Source: QHCA01 sp003244095 (lineage in GTDB: Bacteria > Actinomycetota > Actinomycetes > Mycobacteriales > QHCA01). From it: a stretch of DNA of 12,502 nt. The notes under the pieces were generated by a model. The model saw only the letters and a program-made list of their open reading frames with translations. It was not told the origin of the DNA and searched no databases. A program made the translations under genes and the position numbers. Numbering within the stretch: position 1 is the stretch's first letter; every line of letters begins with the position of its first letter. Below are positions 1-5,408 of this stretch, piece by piece. The stretch covers positions 1 to 12,502 of the forward strand of contig JBBQNN010000102.1 in the NCBI GenBank assembly GCA_038329965.1, written 5' to 3'.

Positions 1-344
1 TCAACGGTGAGGGAATCGCCTACGCCATGGAAACCGCCAAGATTGCGGCGGAGTTCATCGTGCAGGCGCTGGCCCGGCCCACCGGCCCAGCCCGCGAGCA
101 GGCCCTCGCCGGCTACCCGCAGGCGCTGAAGGACGGCTACGGCGGCTACTACCGGCTCGGCGGGCTGTTCGTGAAGCTGATCGGCCATCCCGGCACGATG
201 AAGGTGATCACCCGGCACGGCCTGCCCCATCCGCTGCTGATGAAGTTCGCGCTGAAGCTGATGGCCAACCTGACCGACCCCCACGCCGGCGACGCCATGG
301 ACCGGGTGATCAACGGTCTCACCAGACTGGCCCCCAGCGCATGA
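1..344 (+). CDS. Geranylgeranyl reductase family protein, FAD-dependent (3' end only)
   Basis: Only the last 113 codons are visible; the reading frame is open at the left edge, so the in-frame ATG at 27 is internal and not the start. The first residues, NGEGIAYAMETAKIAA, match the third FAD-binding segment of the geranylgeranyl reductase/flavin-monooxygenase-like family (family form roughly GEGI-YAM-TG). The rest is a helical C-terminal region ending RVINGLTRLAPSA, also typical of actinobacterial members. Family members use FAD and a reductant to saturate isoprenoid double bonds; the mycobacterial relative MenJ reduces one double bond in the menaquinone tail. Position directly before nuoA fits a quinone-tail role, but that is inference. 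The N-terminal nucleotide-binding motif and catalytic region are outside the window, so substrate cannot be judged. The stop codon lies inside the first unit of a 12-bp repeat. Confidence 0.82.
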   Translation, partial: NGEGIAYAMETAKIAAEFIVQALARPTGPAREQALAGYPQALKDGYGGYYRLGGLFVKLIGHPGTMKVITRHGLPHPLLMKFALKLMANLTDPHAGDAMDRVINGLTRLAPSA

Positions 345-380
345 GCTGGCGCATGAGCCCGCGCATGAGCCCGCGCATGT
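337..380 (+). repeat. 12-bp tandem repeat, about 3.7 units
   Basis: The unit GCGCATGAGCCC occurs exactly at 349-360 and 361-372. It is preceded by a copy differing at the last two bases (337-348, GCGCATGAGCTG) and followed by a partial copy (373-380, GCGCATGT). The first unit contains the stop codon of the reductase gene. Each full unit carries an ATGA, so the array creates a ladder of in-frame ATG codons. This looks like a small slippage-generated array at a gene end; a regulatory or protein-binding role is possible but nothing here shows it. Confidence 0.8.
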
Positions 381-493
381 CACGGCGGCTCACGCAGCAC
401 CTGATCAGGGCGCTGCAGCGGGGCGCCGCATCCCCCCGTAGGGTGGTCGCGTTCGGGCTAGCGCCGCGCCGTGAAGGGAGGAATACGTGCTGA
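341..493 (+). CDS. Candidate small ORF, 50 codons, arginine-rich, unrecognised
   Basis: An ATG at 341 overlaps the TGA of the preceding reductase gene in an ATGA arrangement, and the frame stays open until a TGA at 491-493, seven bases into nuoA. The 50-residue product would begin MSWRMSPRMSPRMSRR and contains 12 arginines against a single acidic residue, so it would be very basic. Four in-frame ATGs occur (341, 353, 365, 377) because the start lies in a 12-bp repeat whose unit length keeps the frame. Of the first 29 codons, 28 end in G or C; of the last 21, six end in A or T, so any coding signature fades towards nuoA. No clear Shine-Dalgarno sequence precedes it, so translation would depend on coupling. 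I recognise no family. It may be a chance frame in GC-rich DNA, with the 3' half being simply the nuoA leader. Confidence 0.25.
   Translation: MSWRMSPRMSPRMSRRLTQHLIRALQRGAASPRRVVAFGLAPRREGRNTC
394..416 (+). other. Short dyad / possible RNA hairpin in the pre-nuoA gap
   Basis: GCAGC (394-398) can pair with GCTGC (412-416), enclosing the perfect palindrome CCTGATCAGG (400-409), which could form a 3-bp inner stem with a GATC loop. A second perfect palindrome, CGCTGCAGCG (411-420), overlaps its right side. There is no T-run afterwards (a C-run lies at 432-437), so it is not a standard intrinsic terminator. It could be an operator, a weak attenuating hairpin or chance. Confidence 0.25.
439..444 (+). 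promoter_or_regulatory. Possible -10 element for nuoA (weak)
   Basis: TAGGGT fits the loose actinobacterial -10 pattern TANNNT and sits 43 bases before the nuoA start, inside the only intergenic gap of any size before the operon. I find no convincing TTGAC-like -35 box at the right spacing, so this is a weak candidate. Transcription may equally enter from the reductase gene upstream. Confidence 0.15.
476..481 (+). promoter_or_regulatory. Shine-Dalgarno sequence of nuoA
   Basis: GGGAGG, five bases before the GTG at 487, is a strong ribosome-binding site. It decides the nuoA start: no competing in-frame start nearby has such a site, and the resulting N-terminus leads straight into the first membrane helix expected of NuoA. 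Confidence 0.8.
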
Positions 494-849
494 CTCCGTA
501 CCTCCCGATAGTGGCATTGTTCGTCCTCGCCACCTTTTTCGCGGTCTTCTCTGTCGGCATCGCCGGCTTCATCGGGCCGAAGCGTTACAACCGGGCCAAG
601 CTCGATGCCTACGAGTGCGGCATCGAGCCGACACCTCAGCAGATCGGCGCGGGACGCTTTCCGGTCAAGTTCTATCTGACGGCGATGCTCTTCATCATCT
701 TCGATATCGAGATCATCTTCCTGTACCCGTGGGCGGTGGCCAACCGTGCGCTAGGCGTCTTCGGGCTGGTCGAGATGGTGCTCTTCATCGGTGCGGTCTT
801 CATCGCGTACGCCTATGTCTGGCGGCGCGGCGGGCTCGACTGGGACTGA
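487..849 (+). CDS. nuoA: NADH-quinone oxidoreductase subunit A
   Basis: Encodes 120 residues, the normal length for NuoA (complex I ND3-type subunit), a membrane protein next to NuoH at the junction of the peripheral and membrane arms. Three hydrophobic helices are visible: residues about 5-29, 61-83 and 92-112. The long loop between helices 1 and 2 carries the conserved YECG (Cys44, matching the ND3 loop cysteine). It is followed by the PVKFY and FDIEIIFLYPWA stretch with Asp73 and Glu75, the acidic pair important for proton coupling in E. coli NuoA; Glu96 is a further buried acidic residue. The GTG start is set by the GGGAGG site at 476-481. It is the first gene of the nuo cluster and ends one base before nuoB. 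Confidence 0.97.
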   Translation: MLTPYLPIVALFVLATFFAVFSVGIAGFIGPKRYNRAKLDAYECGIEPTPQQIGAGRFPVKFYLTAMLFIIFDIEIIFLYPWAVANRALGVFGLVEMVLFIGAVFIAYAYVWRRGGLDWD

Positions 850-850
850 T

Positions 851-1396
851 ATGGGACTAGAAGAGAAGGTGCCCAGCGGCGTCCTGCTCACCAGCGTCGA
901 GAAGCTGGTCAACTGGAGCCGCAAGTCCTCGCTGTGGCCGGCCACGTTCGGCCTGGCCTGCTGCGCGATCGAGATGATGACCTCCGGCGCGCCGCGCTAC
1001 GACCTGGCCCGCTTCGGCATGGAGGTGTTCCGCGCCTCACCCCGGCAGGCCGACCTGATGATCGTGGCCGGCCGGGTCAGCCAGAAGATGGCGCCGGTCC
1101 TACGGCAGATCTACGACCAGATGCCGGAGCCCAAGTGGGTGCTGTCGATGGGTGTCTGCGCCAGCAGCGGCGGGATGTTCAACAACTACGCCATCGTGCA
1201 GGGCGTCGACCACATCGTGCCGGTCGACATGTACCTGCCCGGCTGCCCGCCGCGGCCCGAGATGCTGATCGACGCGATCCTCAAGCTGCACGAGAAGATC
1301 ATGCACGAGCCCCTCGGCCCCAAGCGGGAGAAGCAGATCGAGGGAGGCCCTCGCTACGGCGTCATGCCGTCGTCGGAGAGGTTCGCCAAGAAGTGA
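851..1396 (+). CDS. nuoB: NADH-quinone oxidoreductase subunit B (cluster N2)
   Basis: Encodes 181 residues if started at the ATG at 851, one base after the nuoA stop; the frame is open further upstream (from 791) but those codons overlap nuoA, and the protein from 851 begins like actinobacterial NuoB (MGLEEKVPSG). NuoB (PSST/Nqo6) holds the terminal 4Fe-4S cluster N2, which hands electrons to the quinone at the NuoB-NuoD interface. The four ligands are visible: the tandem Cys37-Cys38 in FGLACCAIEM, Cys103 in GVCASSGGMF and Cys132 in YLPGCPPRPE. The C-terminal tail ends in SERFAKK. No clear Shine-Dalgarno sequence precedes the start, so translation probably depends on termination at nuoA. The last four bases overlap nuoC as GTGA. 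Confidence 0.97.
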   Translation: MGLEEKVPSGVLLTSVEKLVNWSRKSSLWPATFGLACCAIEMMTSGAPRYDLARFGMEVFRASPRQADLMIVAGRVSQKMAPVLRQIYDQMPEPKWVLSMGVCASSGGMFNNYAIVQGVDHIVPVDMYLPGCPPRPEMLIDAILKLHEKIMHEPLGPKREKQIEGGPRYGVMPSSERFAKK

Positions 1397-2103
1397 CGGC
1401 TGACGACAGCTCGGCAACGCCCGCGACGGGTCAGCCACAGGAGTTCGCCGAGTCCAGCGGCGAGCCGGTGCCCGGCCAGGTCCAGCACGGCATGTTCGGC
1501 GTCACCGGCACCGGCGACACCTCCGGGTACGGCGGCCTGGTCCGCAAGCAGGTCGCACCCGGGTCGACCGAGCGCCCGTACGGCGGCTACTACGACGAGC
1601 TGGCCGACACGCTGGCGGAGACGTCGGCGCACGACGCCGTGCAGCGCGTCGTCGTCGACCGGGGCGAGCTGACCATCTCCGTCGCCAAGGAACGCATCGC
1701 CGAGGTGTGCCGGGTGATGCGCGACGACCCGGCGCTGCGCTTCGAGCTGTGCTCGAGCGTGTCCGGCGTCGACTACATCGACCAGACGGAGCGGCTGCAC
1801 GTGGCCTACCACCTGACCTCGATGACCTACCGGCGGCGGGTCCGCCTCGAGGTCGCCACCAGCGTCGAGGACCCGCACGTCCCGAGCGTCACCGCCGTCT
1901 ACCCGACCGCCGACTGGCAGGAGCGGGAGACCTACGACATGTTCGGGGTGATCTTCGACGGCCACCCGGCGCTGACCCGCATCCAGATGCCGGACGACTG
2001 GGACGGCTTCCCGCAGCGCAAGGACTACCCGCTGGGCGGGGTGCCGGTGGAGTACAAGGGCGCCGAGATCCCGCCACCGGACGAGCGGAGGGCGTACCGA
2101 TGA
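1393..2103 (+). CDS. nuoC: NADH-quinone oxidoreductase subunit C (30 kDa)
   Basis: Encodes 236 residues from a GTG at 1393 that overlaps the nuoB stop by four bases, with GGAGAG at 1375-1380 as a distant ribosome site. NuoC is a peripheral-arm scaffold subunit next to NuoD and has no cofactor. The family signature is ERETYDMFGVIFDGHP at residues 177-192, followed by the conserved DDWDGFPQRKDYPLGG (201-216). Residues 1-60 are a hydrophilic, low-complexity N-terminal extension containing GMFGVTGTGDTSGYGGLVR, which I recall as characteristic of actinobacterial NuoC. NuoC and NuoD are separate here, unlike the fused NuoCD of E. coli. The frame is open far upstream through nuoB, but GTG 1393 is the sensible start because it couples to the nuoB stop. 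Confidence 0.95.
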   Translation: MTADDSSATPATGQPQEFAESSGEPVPGQVQHGMFGVTGTGDTSGYGGLVRKQVAPGSTERPYGGYYDELADTLAETSAHDAVQRVVVDRGELTISVAKERIAEVCRVMRDDPALRFELCSSVSGVDYIDQTERLHVAYHLTSMTYRRRVRLEVATSVEDPHVPSVTAVYPTADWQERETYDMFGVIFDGHPALTRIQMPDDWDGFPQRKDYPLGGVPVEYKGAEIPPPDERRAYR

Positions 2104-3422
2104 CCTCTGGTGAGACGACAGCTCCGTCACGCGAAACCACCGAGGGCCGCGTCTACACCGTCACCGGCGGCGACTGGGACGACGTCCTCGCCGACCGTGA
2201 CCCGATCAGCGACGAGCGCCTGGTCGTCAACATGGGCCCGCAGCACCCCTCCACCCACGGGGTGCTGCGGCTGGTCCTGGAGCTCGAGGGCGAGACGATC
2301 ACCCAGGCCCGTACCGTCATCGGCTACCTGCACACCGGCATCGAGAAGAACGCCGAGTACCGCAACTGGACCCAGGGCGTCACCTTCGTGACCCGCGCCG
2401 ACTACCTGGCCAACATCTTCAACGAGGTCGGCTACTGCCTGGCCGTGGAGAAGCTGCTCGGCATCACCCCCCCCGAGCGGGCCACCGTGATCCGCGTCCT
2501 GATGATGGAACTGCAGCGGATCGCCTCGCATCTGGTCTGGCTGGCCACCGGTGGCATGGAGATCGGCGCGCTGACCATGATGACCATGGGCTTCCGCGAC
2601 CGCGAGCACGTCCTCGACATCTTCGAGATGGTCAGCGGGCTGCGGATGAACATGGCCTACATCCGCCCCGGTGGCGTCTCGCAGGATCTGCCGCCCGGCA
2701 CGGTGGAGAAGGTCCAGGAGTTCGTGGCCTACCAGCGCACCCGGGTCGACGAGTACGAACAACTGCTCACCGGCCAGCCGATCTGGCAGCGGCGGCTGCA
2801 GGGCGTGGCCTACCTCGACGTGCCCGGCTGCATCGCCCTGGGCGTCACCGGCCCGGTGCTGCGCAGTGCCGGGCTGCCCTGGGACCTGCGCACGGTCGAG
2901 CCGTACTGCGGCTACGAGGACTACGAGTTCGATGTGGTGACCGGCGACACTGCTGACGCATGGGCGCGCTACACCGTGCGGGTCCAGGAGATCCGCGAGT
3001 CGCTCAGGATCATCGAGCAGGCGCTGCAGCGGCTGGCCGCCGGGCCGATCATGGTCGAGGACAAGAAGATCGCCTGGCCCGCGCAGCTCGCCCTGGGCCC
3101 CGACGGCCTGGGCAACTCCCTCGATTACGTCCGCACGATCATGGGGCAGTCCATGGAGGCTCTGATCCACCACTTCAAGCTGGTCACCGAAGGCTTCCGG
3201 GTGCCGGCCGGCCAGGTCTACGTACCCATCGAGTCCCCCCGGGGCGAGCTGGGCCTGCACGTGGTCAGCGACGGCGGCACCAGGCCCTACCGCGTGCACA
3301 TGCGCGACCCGTCCTTCGTCAACCTGCAGGCCGCCGGCGCGCTGTGCGAGGGCGGCCTACTGGCCGATGCCATCGCGGCGGTGGCGTCGCTGGACCCGGT
3401 CATGGGCGGGGTCGACCGCTGA
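2100..3422 (+). CDS. nuoD: NADH-quinone oxidoreductase subunit D (49 kDa, quinone site)
   Basis: Encodes 440 residues, normal length for NuoD (Nqo4). This subunit forms most of the quinone-head binding pocket with NuoB and derives from the NiFe-hydrogenase large subunit. Visible landmarks are NMGPQHPSTHGVLR (residues 44-57), whose His53 matches the quinone-ligating histidine of the family; Tyr102 in TRADYLAN, the partner tyrosine; the helical core EHVLDIFEMVSGLRMN (169-184); and the closing DPVMGGVDR. The ATG at 2100 overlaps the nuoC stop (ATGA) and has a good GGAGGG site at 2087-2092. The first 38 residues are a polar extension before the conserved core. Its stop codon shares one base with the nuoE start. 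Confidence 0.97.
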   Translation: MTSGETTAPSRETTEGRVYTVTGGDWDDVLADRDPISDERLVVNMGPQHPSTHGVLRLVLELEGETITQARTVIGYLHTGIEKNAEYRNWTQGVTFVTRADYLANIFNEVGYCLAVEKLLGITPPERATVIRVLMMELQRIASHLVWLATGGMEIGALTMMTMGFRDREHVLDIFEMVSGLRMNMAYIRPGGVSQDLPPGTVEKVQEFVAYQRTRVDEYEQLLTGQPIWQRRLQGVAYLDVPGCIALGVTGPVLRSAGLPWDLRTVEPYCGYEDYEFDVVTGDTADAWARYTVRVQEIRESLRIIEQALQRLAAGPIMVEDKKIAWPAQLALGPDGLGNSLDYVRTIMGQSMEALIHHFKLVTEGFRVPAGQVYVPIESPRGELGLHVVSDGGTRPYRVHMRDPSFVNLQAAGALCEGGLLADAIAAVASLDPVMGGVDR

Positions 3423-4093
3423 TGCCGCTGACCGAGCAGACGCGGGCGCAGGCCCGCGAGATCATCGCGCGCTATCCGCAGTCGCGATCGGCGCTGCTGC
3501 CGATACTGCACCTGGTGCAGTCGGAGGAGGGCTACGTCACGCCCGAGGGTGTCGCGCTGTGCGCGGAGGAGCTCGGCCTGACCAAGGCCGAGGTGGGCGC
3601 GGTCGTCACCTTCTACACGATGTACAAGCGGCGCCCGACCGGTGACTACCTGGTCAGCGTCTGCACCAACACCCTGTGCGGGGTGCTCGGCGGCGACGAG
3701 ATCATGGCGACGCTGTCCGACCACCTGGGCGTCGGGCACAACGAGACCACCGAGGACTCCTTGATCACCCTCGAGCACGCCGAGTGCCTGGCCGCCTGCG
3801 ACTTCGCGCCGGTCGTGACCGTCAACTACGAGCTGTACGACAACCAGACGCCGGAGTCGGCCGTCGACGTGGTCCGCGGCCTGCAGATCGGCGAGCTGCC
3901 GGTGCCCACCCGGGGTGCCCGGCTGTGCACCTTCCGCGAGATCGAGCGGCTGCTGGCCGGATTCGGCGACCCGCGGCCGGATGCGGTCGGCGAGGGTGCC
4001 ACCGGCGAGCCGACCCTGGTCGGCCTGCGGCTCGCCGAGGAGCGCCGGGAGGCGGCGCCGGCCCGCCCGAACACGCGTTCCGGGAGGAAGTGA
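3422..4093 (+). CDS. nuoE: NADH-quinone oxidoreductase subunit E (24 kDa, 2Fe-2S cluster N1a)
   Basis: Encodes 223 residues. NuoE has a thioredoxin-like fold carrying the 2Fe-2S cluster N1a close to the FMN of NuoF. The four ligands show the classic spacing: Cys81 and Cys86 in CTNTLC, and Cys122 and Cys126 in CLAAC. The helical N-terminal part (about residues 5-72) includes ALLPILHLVQSEEGYVTPEG, typical of the family. Residues from about 150 onward form a longer C-terminal region than the roughly 160-170-residue E. coli protein has, ending in a basic tail (APARPNTRSGRK). The ATG shares its first base with the nuoD stop (TGATG). There is only a weak G-rich site upstream, so translation is likely coupled to nuoD. 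NuoE lies four bases before nuoF, its partner in the NADH module. Confidence 0.96.
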   Translation: MPLTEQTRAQAREIIARYPQSRSALLPILHLVQSEEGYVTPEGVALCAEELGLTKAEVGAVVTFYTMYKRRPTGDYLVSVCTNTLCGVLGGDEIMATLSDHLGVGHNETTEDSLITLEHAECLAACDFAPVVTVNYELYDNQTPESAVDVVRGLQIGELPVPTRGARLCTFREIERLLAGFGDPRPDAVGEGATGEPTLVGLRLAEERREAAPARPNTRSGRK

Positions 4094-4097
4094 CCCC

Positions 4098-5408
4098 ATG
4101 CCGCTGACTCCCGTACTCACCAAGCGCTGGGGCGAGCCCGAGTCCTGGACGCTGGCCACCTACGAGCGCACCGAGGGCTATCTCGGGCTGCGCAAGGCGC
4201 TGACGATGGAGCCCGACGCCGTCATCGCCCTGGTCAAGGACTCCGGCCTGCGCGGCCGTGGCGGGGCGGGCTTCCCGACCGGCCTGAAGTGGGGCTTCAT
4301 CCCGCAGGGCACCGAGGGTTCTGAGGGCATAGTCGCTAAGCCTCACTATTTGGTGGTCAACGCCGACGAGGGCGAGCCGGGCACGTGCAAGGACTTCCCC
4401 CTGATGATGGCCGACCCGCACTCGCTCATCGAGGGCATCGTCATCGCCTCCTACGCCGTGCGCTGCCACCACGCGTTCGTCTACGTCCGCGGTGAGATGG
4501 TGCACGCTCGCCGTCGCCTCGACGCGGCGCTCGCCGAGGCCCACCAGGCGGGCTATCTCGGCCCCGACATCCTCGGCTCCGGGTTCGACCTCGAGTTGAC
4601 CCTCCACAGTGGAGCAGGCGCCTACATCTGCGGCGAGGAGACGGCCCTGCTCGACTCGCTGGAGGGCTTCCGCGGGCAGCCGCGGTTGCGCCCGCCGTTC
4701 CCGGCGACGCACGGGCTCTATGCCGCGCCGACCGTCGTCAACAACGTCGAGACGATCGCCACGGTGCCGTTCATCGTGCTGGGCGGCGCCGAGTGGTTCA
4801 AGTCGATGGGTACGGAGAAGTCACCCGGTCCGAAGATCTTCAGCCTGTCTGGCCACGTCAAGTCGCCTGGTCAGTACGAAGTGCCGCTGGGCACCACCCT
4901 GCGCGACCTGCTGGACATCGCCGGCGGCCTGCTCGAGGGCTCCGAGCTGAAGTTCTGGACGCCGGGCGGGTCGTCCACGCCGTTCCTCACCGCCGAGCAC
5001 CTCGACGCCCCGCTGGACTTCGAGGGCATGGTCGCGGCCGGCTCGCTGCTCGGCACCGCCGCGTTGATGATCTTCGACCAGAACACCTGCATCGTGCGGG
5101 CGGCTCTGCGTTTCAACGAGTTCTACGCGCACGAGTCGTGCGGCAAGTGCACGCCATGCCGCGAGGGCACCTACTGGATGACCCAGATCCTGCAGCGCCT
5201 GGAGGCGGGGACCGGCACCGCCGAGGACATCGACACGCTGCTCGACACCTGCGACAACATCTTCGGCCGGGCTTTCTGCGCCCTGGGTGACGGCGCGACC
5301 AGCCCGATCGTCTCGTCCATCAAGTACTTCCGGGACGAGTACGTCGAGCACTACGAGCGCGGCGGCTGTCCCTTCACCCCCAACCTCACGCTGGCGGGGG
5401 CCCGATGA
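4098..5408 (+). CDS. nuoF: NADH-quinone oxidoreductase subunit F (51 kDa, NADH/FMN site)
   Basis: Encodes 436 residues. NuoF oxidises NADH through FMN and passes electrons to its 4Fe-4S cluster N3. The glycine-rich nucleotide-binding stretch is LRGRGGAGFPTGLKW (residues 51-65). It is followed by NADEGEPGTCKD (88-99) and GAGAYICGEETALLDSLEG (172-190), which line the FMN and NADH sites. Cluster N3 ligands are Cys348, Cys351 and Cys354 in ESCGKCTPCREGT, plus Cys394 in FCALGDGA. A loop at residues 71-81 (GTEGSEGIVAK) is longer than in E. coli and is written in unusually A/T-ending codons. The start is the ATG at 4098 with GGGAGG at 4082-4087; the N-terminus PLTPVLTKRW resembles other actinobacterial NuoF. 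The stop overlaps the nuoG start as ATGA. Confidence 0.97.
   Translation: MPLTPVLTKRWGEPESWTLATYERTEGYLGLRKALTMEPDAVIALVKDSGLRGRGGAGFPTGLKWGFIPQGTEGSEGIVAKPHYLVVNADEGEPGTCKDFPLMMADPHSLIEGIVIASYAVRCHHAFVYVRGEMVHARRRLDAALAEAHQAGYLGPDILGSGFDLELTLHSGAGAYICGEETALLDSLEGFRGQPRLRPPFPATHGLYAAPTVVNNVETIATVPFIVLGGAEWFKSMGTEKSPGPKIFSLSGHVKSPGQYEVPLGTTLRDLLDIAGGLLEGSELKFWTPGGSSTPFLTAEHLDAPLDFEGMVAAGSLLGTAALMIFDQNTCIVRAALRFNEFYAHESCGKCTPCREGTYWMTQILQRLEAGTGTAEDIDTLLDTCDNIFGRAFCALGDGATSPIVSSIKYFRDEYVEHYERGGCPFTPNLTLAGAR

Noticed and set aside
411..444. An intrinsic terminator after the reductase gene
   Set aside because: The palindromes here are not followed by a T-run, so I list only a dyad and do not call a terminator.
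791..850. A possible earlier ATG for nuoB at 791
   Set aside because: It would overlap nuoA by 59 bases and add 20 residues unlike NuoB; the ATG at 851 gives the standard N-terminus directly after the nuoA stop.
1354..2130. A 258-codon minus-strand frame opposite nuoC, and a similar 390-codon one opposite nuoD (2127-3299)
   Set aside because: Both are composition shadows of well-supported subunit genes and have no recognisable domain.
3422..4108. Identical first 11 bases (ATGCCGCTGAC) at the starts of nuoE and nuoF
   Set aside because: Both proteins begin MPLT, and the PLTP start of NuoF looks typical of actinobacteria; a short match in GC-rich DNA is not evidence of duplication.
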